Shown one piece after another: positions 14,609-23,419 of a stretch of DNA of 38,950 nucleotides (positions are counted from its first letter, which is position 1; each line of letters opens with the position of its first letter). Source of the stretch: RGIG8244 sp045639325 (GTDB taxonomy: Bacteria > Verrucomicrobiota > Lentisphaeria > Victivallales > UBA1829); NCBI GenBank assembly GCA_045639325.1, contig JAZUCU010000049.1:1-38950 (forward strand), in the 5' to 3' direction. The notes below the pieces were generated by a model. That model searched no databases and was not told where the DNA came from. It saw only the letters and a program-made list of their open reading frames with translations. A program made the translations under genes and the position numbers.

Positions 14609-16639
14609 ATGGCAAAAAAAATATCGTTGGTGCAGACTCTTGCGATCTATAAAAGACTCTATCCGTTTATCAAGCCATATCGTGTCAGACTTATCATCGG
14701 GATAATTTGCGGGCTGATTGTCGGCGGTTCCCTCTTCGGCAGCCTTTTGCTTCTGCCTGATATGCTTTTGATTGTGGATCAGGATACCGGAAAGAAGAGC
14801 AAGACGGAAATTACCGCTGAACAGATTGTGCAGGAATTGTCAACTGTCAAATACAAGAGCAAGGAAGAAGCCGCAAAAGCGGTGCAGGAAATCCTTCAGC
14901 CGAAAGATAATGATCCGAAGCTGACTGCCGCGCTGAAAAAGATGCAGAAAATTGTGGAATCCTTGCATTTGCCTGTCCGTGTGGAAAACAGAACGATTAC
15001 TCTGACCTGGCCGAAAGAAATTCAGTTTAATGTATTAAATCCTTACGGCAGAATTGCATGGCAGTTTTTTGCGATTTACGTAGTGATCTTTCTCATCTTC
15101 TGGATTTTGAAAAACCTGGCTTATTATTTGAACCATTATTATACCCGCTGGGTCGGGGCAAGAGTGGTTGCCGATATGCGTACTGCCCTTTTCTCCAAAC
15201 TGTTGAATCAGTATGTCGGTTTTTACGGCAGACAGGATATCGGACAGTTGATCAGCCGCTGCACCAATGATACCGGTGCGATTGAAAGTTCGGTTTCTGA
15301 AACGATTGCCGATGCAACCCGGTGTCCGCTGGAAATCATAGCCTGTTTTTCTGCGGTGATTTGTATCAGTTTACAACAGAATAATATAGGAATTGTTCTG
15401 CTGTTGATTGTCGGCGTTCCTCTCTGTATTTTTCCGGTTATGGTGATTGCACGTAAGATTCGTAAATTGTACCATAAGGCGTTTGACAATATTGCAGGGA
15501 TTTATTCCAGAATGCACGAAACCTTTACCGGTATTCTCATTGTCAAAGCAAATTACATGGAACAGAAGGAAACAGAAAAGTTTGCCGGCGCCAACGATAA
15601 ATACTTCTTTACTTGTGCCAAAGCCTTGCGCAGTCAGCTTTTGATGCACCCGTTGATGGAAATGGTAGCGGTGACGCTCAGCTTGATTTTCCTTGTCTAT
15701 TCTTACAGTAAAGGGGTCAATATTACCGAAATGTTTGCCGTGCTGGGCCCGATTGTGCTGGCATACCGGCCGATTAAAGATTTGACCCGTGTCATCAGCC
15801 ATCTCCAGCGCAGTATGGCGGCGGCGGAACGCTATTTTGAACTTCTGGACGTGGATACTGCTTTGATTGAAAAGAAAGATGCGGTGGAATTGAAAGATTT
15901 CAGTACTGGAATCGAATTCAAAGATGTCCGTTTTGCTTATGCCGGCAGCCATGAAATTCTTAAAGGCGTATCCTTCACCATTCCCAAAGGCAGCATGGTT
16001 GCGGTAGTCGGGGAAACCGGTTCCGGTAAGACAACCATTGCCAATCTTCTGGCCCGTTTCTACGATGCAACCGGCGGTTCTGTGTTGATCGACGGTATTA
16101 ATGTTCAGGATTATACTCTGGCATCCCTCCGTAAAAATATCGGTGTTGTGACGCAGGATCCTACCCTGTTTAATGAGACCATTGCGGATAACATTGCTTA
16201 CGGCACAGACAACGCCACCCGGGAAGAAATTATCGAAGCGGCGAAACTTGCCAATGCTCATAGCTTTATCACATCCGGCGGCCATCCGGAAGGATATGAT
16301 GAAGAAGTCGGGGAAAAGGGCTTCAAGCTTTCCGGCGGGGAAAAACAGCGTGTTGCCATTGCCCGTGCGATCCTGAAAAATCCGCCGATCCTGATTCTGG
16401 ACGAAGCGACCAGTGCCTTGGATACGGTCACGGAAAAACTGGTTCAGGATGCGTTGAATAACGTAATGGCGCATCGTACGGTATTTGCCATTGCCCACCG
16501 TTTAAGCACGATCCGCTGTGCAAATCAGATCATTGTTCTGAACAAGGGCGAGATTGTAGAGATGGGAACACATGATGAACTGCTGGCACTGAATGGCAGA
16601 TATAAGAAACTGCATGATACCCAGTTCTCTCAGGCGTAA
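14609..16639 (+). CDS. ABC exporter, MsbA-like (lipid A/lipid flippase family) with extra periplasmic domain
   Basis: Fused transmembrane plus ATPase half-transporter, 676 residues, in the inner membrane. Helix 1 spans ~27-50 and helix 2 ~150-170. The ~95 charged, soluble residues between them face the periplasm, where MsbA has only a short loop. The ATPase has Walker A VGETGSGKTT (~466), the signature LSGGEKQRVAIARAI (~574), Walker B ILILDEATSALD (~594) and the H-loop AIAHRLSTIR. MsbA flips lipid A-core across the inner membrane in related bacteria, and the adjacent LPS-kinase-like gene and nearby lpxA support that substrate here. Drug or other lipid export is the alternative. The ribosome-binding site is weak (agaaag). 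Its own promoter and terminator make it a single-gene unit. Confidence 0.88.
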   Translation: MAKKISLVQTLAIYKRLYPFIKPYRVRLIIGIICGLIVGGSLFGSLLLLPDMLLIVDQDTGKKSKTEITAEQIVQELSTVKYKSKEEAAKAVQEILQPKDNDPKLTAALKKMQKIVESLHLPVRVENRTITLTWPKEIQFNVLNPYGRIAWQFFAIYVVIFLIFWILKNLAYYLNHYYTRWVGARVVADMRTALFSKLLNQYVGFYGRQDIGQLISRCTNDTGAIESSVSETIADATRCPLEIIACFSAVICISLQQNNIGIVLLLIVGVPLCIFPVMVIARKIRKLYHKAFDNIAGIYSRMHETFTGILIVKANYMEQKETEKFAGANDKYFFTCAKALRSQLLMHPLMEMVAVTLSLIFLVYSYSKGVNITEMFAVLGPIVLAYRPIKDLTRVISHLQRSMAAAERYFELLDVDTALIEKKDAVELKDFSTGIEFKDVRFAYAGSHEILKGVSFTIPKGSMVAVVGETGSGKTTIANLLARFYDATGGSVLIDGINVQDYTLASLRKNIGVVTQDPTLFNETIADNIAYGTDNATREEIIEAAKLANAHSFITSGGHPEGYDEEVGEKGFKLSGGEKQRVAIARAILKNPPILILDEATSALDTVTEKLVQDALNNVMAHRTVFAIAHRLSTIRCANQIIVLNKGEIVEMGTHDELLALNGRYKKLHDTQFSQA

Positions 16640-16664
16640 TTGAAATGGAATGAGAAGAGATTTG

Positions 16665-16696
16665 ATTCCGGTAAATTATTTACCGGAATTTTTTTT
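16665..16696 (+). terminator. Rho-independent terminator of the msbA-like gene, overlapping the ftsW 3' end
   Basis: attccggtaaa (16665-16675) and tttaccggaat (16679-16689) form a perfect 11-bp stem around the 3-nt loop tta, followed by a run of T. The loop is the stop codon of the convergent ftsW, and the T-run encodes its last lysines. On the minus strand no T-run follows, so it works for the plus strand only. Confidence 0.88.
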
Positions 16697-17896
16697 ATCT
16701 TTCTTCATGAAAATACCGAAAAATTTACGGTGCAGAACTTCATCGTATTTCGGATAAGTATTATCAACTGCCACACTGAATACGATTGCCACTGCAATCA
16801 TACATGCAAGAAGTGAACTGCCGCCGTATGAAATCATAGGCGCAGGCATACCTTTAGTCGGCAGCGCCCCGCAAATTACACCAAGATTGATGGTCGCCTG
16901 CAAGGTCATGAAAGTACACATGCCGAATGCAATCAGCATTCCCTGTCTGGTTCTGGCTTTGGAGCCGATGCGGAACCCGAAGAAGGCAAGCAGCAGATAT
17001 GCCACAATAACGGAGAGCACTGCCACAAAGCCCAATTCTTCCCCGACAATGGAAATAATAAAGTCCGTATGGGCTTCCGGCAGATATTTCAGTTTCAAAC
17101 GGCTTTCCGTGAAGCCGATGCCCCACCAATTGCCCGACCCCAGAGCCAGAAGAGAGTTCCATAACTGGTATCCGTCCGCCGATTGACAGTGTTCCGGATC
17201 AAGAAAACTGGTGATTCGGGACATACGTTCTGCGTCAAAACAGCGGATGACAAAATAAATAACCGGTGGAGGCAAAAGAATGAAAATCGATAAGTAACGC
17301 AATGGAATCCCGGCGACAAAGGACATGGCGAGGAATACGGAACCCAGAAGGATCGTTGTTCCGAGGTCACGCCCTGCAAGAACAAGCAGAATCACCGGCC
17401 CGGCAAGTACTCCTGCGGGAAAAAAGACTTTCCAGAATGGCGCATTTTCAATGGATCGCGTCCGGTTTGCAAAGAACCATGCGAGGAATAAAACGAGCGC
17501 GACTTTGACGAATTCGGAAGGCTGGATCGTAAAACCGGCAAGAGAGACCCACCGGTGTGCGCCTTTGATCGGGCGGGAAAACAATGCCCAGACCAGTAAC
17601 AAACCGCAACCGTAGAGAATCAGTGCACTGTAATCCGAGAGCAGCCGGTATCCGATGAAAACGATTATGGGAAAAAGAACTGCACCGAACGTCATCCACA
17701 TCATCTGTTTCTGGAAATAAGACAACCCGTAAACCGCAAAAGATGTAGAATACAACACAATCAGCCCGAAGAAGATAATGGAAACTGCCGTAATCAGGAA
17801 CAATGCTCCTTCCGGCAATGCGGAACTGTATTTGCGATCCAGATCTATTTGTGCTTCTTCGGTTTGTGCGGCAGTGTTTTTACTCTTCTTTTTCAT
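16676..17896 (-). CDS. ftsW: Peptidoglycan polymerase of the SEDS family, FtsW-type
   Basis: Inner-membrane glycosyltransferase that polymerises lipid II at the division septum with its partner class B PBP. 406 residues with ~10 predicted helices. FtsW-type motifs are KGAHRWVSL (111-119) with the QPSEFVKVALVLFLAWF helix, LPEAHTDFIISIVGEELGF and LPTKGMPAPMISYGGSS. These fit FtsW better than RodA. The usual QPDLGT reads GRDLGT (Asp177 kept). A charged ~25-residue cytosolic N-tail precedes helix 1. The start overlaps the stop of the debranching-enzyme gene by 4 nt (ATGA), with gagg five nt upstream, so it is translationally coupled to a glycogen gene. It is not in a dcw cluster. Confidence 0.92.
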   Translation of the reverse strand: MKKKSKNTAAQTEEAQIDLDRKYSSALPEGALFLITAVSIIFFGLIVLYSTSFAVYGLSYFQKQMMWMTFGAVLFPIIVFIGYRLLSDYSALILYGCGLLLVWALFSRPIKGAHRWVSLAGFTIQPSEFVKVALVLFLAWFFANRTRSIENAPFWKVFFPAGVLAGPVILLVLAGRDLGTTILLGSVFLAMSFVAGIPLRYLSIFILLPPPVIYFVIRCFDAERMSRITSFLDPEHCQSADGYQLWNSLLALGSGNWWGIGFTESRLKLKYLPEAHTDFIISIVGEELGFVAVLSVIVAYLLLAFFGFRIGSKARTRQGMLIAFGMCTFMTLQATINLGVICGALPTKGMPAPMISYGGSSLLACMIAVAIVFSVAVDNTYPKYDEVLHRKFFGIFMKKDKKNSGK

Positions 17897-20800
17897 AACG
17901 CCTCTGTGTTTCCATGTTTTTTATGCAATAAGGTCCATACCCGGTAAAATTCTGTAACACTCCATGCCTGAGCACCGCAACCGCGCAAGGTGTGGGGATA
18001 ATCGCCATCCAGGATTTCTGCAAGCTGGGTGATGTAACCGCCATCCATCAGCAAGGTCATGGTGGAAAGAACGGAAACTGCGGTCCGGCGGCCTGCTGCG
18101 CCGTATGTCATGTAATAGGCTTCCGGCCATGACGGGAATACCCAGGGCCAGGCGGTGCCGTTGTGATATGCCACTTTACGCCGGGTGTCTTCATCCCCTT
18201 CATATCTTCCGCAATAGGGATGAGTCGGATTATTCAACAAGGCGCCGTTACGGTCTTTGACGGGCAGCGGGAATTGGATATCCCGGTCGGCCAGGGTGCG
18301 GATTGCGCCGGGAATGAGGAGTTCAGAAGTTGCATCCAAAATCGCTTTGCGGTCATCGGGGGAGGCGACAAGGTCCAGCGTGATGGCAAAGAGCTGATTG
18401 GGACGCAGGTGATCATCTGCCACCGCTTTTGCGGCAGGTACGCCTTTGGCTGCATGGAGACAGTCTGAGAGCCAGCCCTCCGGTGTACGGTAGAAACGTA
18501 AAACGTTGGAACGTACTTTTTCTGCCATAGCGGCACGGTCTGCCCGTTTTGCCGGCGTTGTTTCATATTGCGCAAGGAATTGCAGGGCGTTATACCACAA
18601 TGCCTGAATTTCAATGGGATAGCCTTCCCGCGGTGTCCCGGCAGGATAATTGGTATCCATCCAGGTGAAATGGGGCGGACTGTAAATCAAACCGGATTCG
18701 GGATCCATGCAAATGCCGTTGGGCGTGCCTTTTGCATAGCCATCGGCAAGACTGGAAAGGATATCCAGAAGCGTTTCTTCCTTCCGAATCTTTTTCGCGA
18801 GGAAATCCACATTACCGGTTTCTTTGCAATAATCAGCAACGGCACGGAAAAGCCAGAGCGGAGCATCCGACGTATCCCGGTTGGATGCATTACCGCCGGA
18901 AATCATATTGGGAATGGTTCCGTTTTCCGCAAAGGAGGCAAACTGCATGAGAATTTCCGCTACATCGTTATGAAATTCTTCGGCGGCAAGAAGTCCGCGT
19001 GCGGCAATAAGCGTATCCCGTCCCCAATCAAGGAACCAGGGATAGCCGGCGATTACGGTTTTCAAATTTCCGCGTTTGACGACAAACTGCCGCATGGCGT
19101 GGAGCATCACCGGTTCGATAAAACATTCTGATGGCGGAATTTGGATGTCATACAGCGGCGCCGGTTTTGTTTTGGACTGATCGGGATGCGTCAGCACATC
19201 GCCCGTGATCCAGCAGGATTCATCCCCTTCCAGATGGAAGCGGAAATACCCGGGACTGTACAAATCGGAATAGGGGTCGAGTCCGCGTGATGCCTCATTT
19301 GCCTGATAAATCATATAAATCCATTCCGGCGCATTTTCAAATTTTCCTCTGGATGCCTGCATGGAAAGGCGTCGCTCATTTGCCGGAGCGAATTCAAAGC
19401 CGCAACCGTGATATGACATCTTTCCAGGCCAAATCTTTTCCGGTCCGCTTGCTGCTTTTGTTTCGTTATGGAAATTCCGGTCCTCGATATCGGGACGGAC
19501 AATAAAACCGATCCGGCAGTCATCCGGCAGGCGCTTTGCACGTCCTTCTGCCGGTTCCCGTTTGATGGTAATCAGAACCGAATTTCTGCCTGGGATGATT
19601 TGCAGTTTTACGGAGAGTTCGACCAGGAGCCCATTGCCCACCGGACAATGATAGAACCAGGTTCCGCTGCCGTCTTTTTCGACTTGGAACGAAGAAATAT
19701 AATCGTGTTTCAATTCCTGCAGCCGTGCCTGATAGGTGAGCCATATCCGGATCCGGCGGAGCATGATGTGACGGTCAACCGGGTATTCATCACTCAAATT
19801 GGCAAGAAGCAGGGCATCATAACGGCTGTCCAAACGCCCCAGTTCCATCGGTTGACAAATGATTGCACCGCGTCCGTTCCCCTGGAGGAATGTCCGGTTT
19901 GCTCTGTAAATTTCCTGCCGCGTGTAAGAAATACTTGCCAAAGCCATATCTTCCGCCAGAAGCAGGATCTGGCCCTGCACACAATGAGTGGAACCGTTCG
20001 TCGGAGAACAGCGTAATTCAAGGGTGTACCGGGTATGTTTTGCGGGAACGGGCAGGGGAGGCAGCAGCACAAAATATCTGCCGTCGTCGCTGCGGATCGC
20101 ATCGTGGCGGGCGACAACGGAATCACCTTGGCGCAATGTCATACTGAAACGATCCGGCGCTTTGATCAAGAGACAGTGATTGGGCGGGAGCATGACTTTC
20201 CGTTTTGCATCTGAAGGGAAATGCCAGGTGACAAAAGGAATTTCGCCGCGTGTTTCATAAACAATTTCCCGGAGGAATTCTTCCGGTGAACGGAGCAGTA
20301 AATCTGCAGGTTTGCTTTTGAAATCGGCAGATACAACTTTTGAATGACAGACTTTGCAGAGGATCTTCATTGCCATGGCGGATGCAATCTGACGGCGCAG
20401 ACGTTCGACCGGCCCGTTTGTATTTTTCAGGAATGCTTCCACTTTATCAAGATATTCTCCCTGTGCAGAGAGACAGCACACCATGCCTGGGGCAAGTGTC
20501 ATACATTTATGCCGCTGCGGGGTATCGGTGATATTGCAGAGCTTTCCGGTCAGCAGATCCCGGTATTGTGCGGCACTGCCGCCGTTGATGTATGCCGGAT
20601 CCCATGTGATCATGGTGGAAGAGTCGCAATTCAGGTTTACGCAGACCAACAGATGTTTTGCTGCTTCTGCCGTTTCGCGGAGAATGATAACGGCATCTTT
20701 GGAACCGGAATCGATCGTCTGAAGCATGGCATCGTGCTGGAAGGCTTCATGCACTGCCATAATGGCATTGAGTCTGGCGATGAATGCGACTTGATTCGGT

Positions 20801-22227
20801 TCTGCCCCCCAGTTCAATGCACGGCTTTCGTGAACATCAATTTTTTCGGTTGCAAACCATTCCACCCCGTTGGCAAAACCGAAAGAGCCGGAGACGGAAC
20901 TCAAGGCACACAAAGCGGTACGCATTTGTGCATAACGCTGGGAAACTGCCGCCAGACGGGAATTATCATGCGTTTCGGCATAATGAACCATCACGCCATT
21001 TTCTGCCGATTGACGCCATGCGTAACGCAGATAGCCTTCCACTTCATTGCGGTTGTAATTCTGGAACAGTTCGGAATACGCCCAGTCCATATTGCCGGTA
21101 TCGAGGAGGTATGACGTGACTGCCGGATCGCCGCCCAATCCTTCCAGGAGAAAGATGGTGTCGGGGTAAGATTTCCGGACTTTTGCAATGATATACGTCC
21201 AGGCCCGTTCGGGAATCATGTACCCTGCATCGCAACGGAATCCATCCACGCCGCGATCGCACCAGGTGAGGAAGACGTTTGCAAGATATTGCCACAATTC
21301 TGTTTGGGCACTGTCCAATTCCACCAGATCTTCCCAGACAGTACCCCAGGCACCGGGGGAATGGAATGTTTTGCCATCGGCTTCTTTTACGAACCATTCC
21401 GGGTGTTCTTCCTGCAATTTGGATGCCCAGCCGGTGTGATTGATGGCGATATCAATAAATATTTTTGCGCCCCGTCCGTGAACCGCATCGGTCAATTCGA
21501 TAAATTGATCCAGCGGCGTGGCGGCTTTATCAAATTCCGCAAGAGAGGGATCGACTGCGGTAAAATCCAATGCGGCGTAGGGACTGCCGTATCTGCCCAT
21601 TCTGCCGTAAACAGTGGGTGTCGGGTTGACCGGCAGCAGATGAAGAATACGGCATTTCAGATCATTTGTGATATGATCCAACTGGCGGATTACATCCCGG
21701 AATGTGCCGGAGGGGGGAATGAGATGGTATCCATTGCGGTCGAAAGCCGCCACCTGTTCGGGGGTAATACCGTCGGGAAGAGCGGATTCTTTTTTGCACC
21801 GGTTCATGCCGAACTGGCGGGGAAACGCGCAATAGATTCCGTTTGCACAACAGTACGAAGCGGAGATGACGTTGATATGGAGGTTATCCCCGGGTGCCCA
21901 GATGGGCTGGGAATCTTCTTCGGGAATGAAACAGACTTTACATTCAAAATGCCCGGGTTCATGAAGAGCCAGTGCAATACGGTATGTGAAGTCATCGACC
22001 TGTTCCATGGGCAGATTCGCCCAGTCCTGACCGGCGGAAAGGACATGGTGTTCTGCTTCGGCAATGATTTCATCCCGGCGAAGTTCCGCGTTTCCGATAT
22101 TGGTGCTGAGGAATGCAGTACCGGAAACTTTGCGGCTGCATCGCATACGGACTTCGAGAATATCCCCGCAGTAGCGGAGGAGATGTTTACCCGTTTCTGG
22201 GTATTGACTTATTTCCGGCATCATCAT
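17893..22227 (-). CDS. Bifunctional glycogen debranching enzyme (GH13 glucanotransferase + GH133 amylo-1,6-glucosidase)
   Basis: Cytosolic enzyme that trims branches of glycogen. Its architecture is like eukaryotic debranching enzyme (4-alpha-glucanotransferase followed by amylo-alpha-1,6-glucosidase). Of its 1444 residues, ~1-600 form the GH13 barrel: region I DIAINHTG (~259), nucleophile D333 in GVDGFRCDAGY, acid/base E362 in FLLEGLGG, and H420-D421 in YAETHDNSR. A central region (~770-980, with NRTFLQGNGRGAI and RLDSRYDALLLANL) precedes the C-terminal GDE domain (~1040-1444), which has FLDWGRDTLIAARGLL, D1121 in DTSDAPLWLF, IEIQALWYNAL and a late GCGAQAWSVTEF. All expected catalytic acids are present. 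Three tandem ATGs (22227, 22224, 22221) leave the exact start open. It lies 17 nt after a lipoprotein gene and overlaps ftsW by 4 nt. Confidence 0.88.
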   Translation of the reverse strand: MMMPEISQYPETGKHLLRYCGDILEVRMRCSRKVSGTAFLSTNIGNAELRRDEIIAEAEHHVLSAGQDWANLPMEQVDDFTYRIALALHEPGHFECKVCFIPEEDSQPIWAPGDNLHINVISASYCCANGIYCAFPRQFGMNRCKKESALPDGITPEQVAAFDRNGYHLIPPSGTFRDVIRQLDHITNDLKCRILHLLPVNPTPTVYGRMGRYGSPYAALDFTAVDPSLAEFDKAATPLDQFIELTDAVHGRGAKIFIDIAINHTGWASKLQEEHPEWFVKEADGKTFHSPGAWGTVWEDLVELDSAQTELWQYLANVFLTWCDRGVDGFRCDAGYMIPERAWTYIIAKVRKSYPDTIFLLEGLGGDPAVTSYLLDTGNMDWAYSELFQNYNRNEVEGYLRYAWRQSAENGVMVHYAETHDNSRLAAVSQRYAQMRTALCALSSVSGSFGFANGVEWFATEKIDVHESRALNWGAEPNQVAFIARLNAIMAVHEAFQHDAMLQTIDSGSKDAVIILRETAEAAKHLLVCVNLNCDSSTMITWDPAYINGGSAAQYRDLLTGKLCNITDTPQRHKCMTLAPGMVCCLSAQGEYLDKVEAFLKNTNGPVERLRRQIASAMAMKILCKVCHSKVVSADFKSKPADLLLRSPEEFLREIVYETRGEIPFVTWHFPSDAKRKVMLPPNHCLLIKAPDRFSMTLRQGDSVVARHDAIRSDDGRYFVLLPPLPVPAKHTRYTLELRCSPTNGSTHCVQGQILLLAEDMALASISYTRQEIYRANRTFLQGNGRGAIICQPMELGRLDSRYDALLLANLSDEYPVDRHIMLRRIRIWLTYQARLQELKHDYISSFQVEKDGSGTWFYHCPVGNGLLVELSVKLQIIPGRNSVLITIKREPAEGRAKRLPDDCRIGFIVRPDIEDRNFHNETKAASGPEKIWPGKMSYHGCGFEFAPANERRLSMQASRGKFENAPEWIYMIYQANEASRGLDPYSDLYSPGYFRFHLEGDESCWITGDVLTHPDQSKTKPAPLYDIQIPPSECFIEPVMLHAMRQFVVKRGNLKTVIAGYPWFLDWGRDTLIAARGLLAAEEFHNDVAEILMQFASFAENGTIPNMISGGNASNRDTSDAPLWLFRAVADYCKETGNVDFLAKKIRKEETLLDILSSLADGYAKGTPNGICMDPESGLIYSPPHFTWMDTNYPAGTPREGYPIEIQALWYNALQFLAQYETTPAKRADRAAMAEKVRSNVLRFYRTPEGWLSDCLHAAKGVPAAKAVADDHLRPNQLFAITLDLVASPDDRKAILDATSELLIPGAIRTLADRDIQFPLPVKDRNGALLNNPTHPYCGRYEGDEDTRRKVAYHNGTAWPWVFPSWPEAYYMTYGAAGRRTAVSVLSTMTLLMDGGYITQLAEILDGDYPHTLRGCGAQAWSVTEFYRVWTLLHKKHGNTEAL

Positions 22228-22244
22228 TCAACCCTCGCGCAGTA

Positions 22245-22817
22245 TTAATATTGAACGATGATGGGGCGGATATCGATTTCATAAACCGGAGATTTGGCAT
22301 CAACAGACTGCAGATTCAGTTCTGCTTTGACCGCGATTGTAACAATCGGTTTTCCGTTGAGCGGGAAAGTCCGGAGAAATTCCATGGGGGTACTGATCAA
22401 AGTTGTATTATTGGGATTCAGGCACAACGGCATCCGTCTGCCTGCAGATTTCTTTTTCCCTTTTGCTTCTTTACCGGAATCGGGCCAGACACAGATGAAA
22501 TCGGAGTCTTTCAGCTGCGCGGATTTGCCTTTTTCGCATACGGCATAATATAAACGGATATTGTCCGGCTCGTTCATGTACCATTCATCAATGTTGACGG
22601 CAGCCAGACCGGTATTGCGGAGAAGAAAAAGAATACTCTGTCCGCTTTTACCGGCGACATAATCCAGACGGACCGCGCCGCGTTCCAGCTTCAGGGATGC
22701 GTTGACTTTTTTATCAAATCTCTGTTTTTTCTGCAGCGTCATGGGGTAATGAACCTCATCTGCGCAGGAGCAGAGAAGCAACAGGAAAGGCATCAGCAGG
22801 AGACAATATTTTCGCAT
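22245..22817 (-). CDS. Putative lipoprotein of unknown function
   Basis: 190 residues. The N-terminus MRKYCLLLMPFLLLLCSC is a lipoprotein signal peptide with lipobox L-C-S-C, so the mature protein starts at that Cys followed by Ala-Asp-Glu. Asp at +2 is absent, so it is probably sent to the outer membrane, although sorting rules are untested in this phylum. The mature part is beta-rich with a lysine-rich turn (GKEAKGKKKSAGRR) and no recognised motif. ATG 22817 is preferred over an in-frame GTG at 22826, because a ggtgag site precedes it and the GTG would overlap the upstream gene. The gap to the upstream membrane protein gene is 5 nt. No function can be proposed beyond envelope association. 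Confidence 0.75.
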   Translation of the reverse strand: MRKYCLLLMPFLLLLCSCADEVHYPMTLQKKQRFDKKVNASLKLERGAVRLDYVAGKSGQSILFLLRNTGLAAVNIDEWYMNEPDNIRLYYAVCEKGKSAQLKDSDFICVWPDSGKEAKGKKKSAGRRMPLCLNPNNTTLISTPMEFLRTFPLNGKPIVTIAVKAELNLQSVDAKSPVYEIDIRPIIVQY

Positions 22818-22822
22818 GGTGC

Positions 22823-23158
22823 TCACCGTTTCTGCTTTTTTTTCTGACGCAGGATCATGAGGATAATGATCAGGAAGATTACGCCGATACGGATACCGAC
22901 TGTAATCGGATGATCATAGATTGTGAAAGCATCAATTCTTTCTTCTTCTTCATCCCAGAAGCGGAAGAAATAGTGACCGCCGAAGAAGAGAACCATCTGG
23001 CTGGCCAACAGAACAAGACCGCACCAGACGGCGCAATAAATGACGGTCAGGATACTGGTGACGCCATATTGTGTCATCCACTTTTTTGTATGTTGGTAAG
23101 GAGTCAGCGTTGCCGCCGATTTCAACCTTGCCCGGTTGCTGATGTATAATCGTGCCAT
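22823..23158 (-). CDS. Small two-helix membrane protein, function unknown
   Basis: 111 residues, not recognised. Two hydrophobic helices at ~34-60 and ~84-103 flank an acidic extracytoplasmic loop (WDEEEER). Both ends are basic (N-terminal RARLK, C-terminal RQKKKQKR), which predicts both termini in the cytosol. It lies in the lpxA-to-ftsW run, 9 nt after a 74-residue gene and 5 nt before a lipoprotein gene. The ribosome-binding site (aggag) is rather far from the start (about 12 nt), so expression may depend on coupling. Membership of an envelope operon is the only clue to its role. Confidence 0.7.
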   Translation of the reverse strand: MARLYISNRARLKSAATLTPYQHTKKWMTQYGVTSILTVIYCAVWCGLVLLASQMVLFFGGHYFFRFWDEEEERIDAFTIYDHPITVGIRIGVIFLIIILMILRQKKKQKR

Positions 23159-23167
23159 AAACGTGTT

Positions 23168-23392
23168 TTACTCCTGAGGTTCGCGCTGTACTTCGCTCCA
23201 GAATTCATCATTATATTCCACGTTCCAGGTGCTGATGGATGCGCGTTTGCCGCGGAGAACGACATCTTCTTCGCAAGTCACTTCGACTGTTCCCTCGGCG
23301 AAATTGCGTTTGACCTGCATTCCGGCATCCCGGCATGCCTGAATCCGTTTCTGTAACTTATCATTTGCTTCAATTTTGCTTACAAATGCCAT
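23168..23392 (-). CDS. Small soluble protein of unknown function
   Basis: 74 residues, no signal peptide or membrane helix, charged throughout (several Glu near the C-terminus), with one Cys in the first third and one in the middle. A good gagg site lies 7 nt before the ATG. It sits between lpxA (27 nt) and a small membrane protein (9 nt). The composition and predicted helix-strand pattern suggest a small folded cytosolic protein, but no family is recognised. Confidence 0.68.
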   Translation of the reverse strand: MAFVSKIEANDKLQKRIQACRDAGMQVKRNFAEGTVEVTCEEDVVLRGKRASISTWNVEYNDEFWSEVQREPQE

Positions 23393-23419
23393 AATCGTAC
23401 CTCGTCCAACGTAATATCA

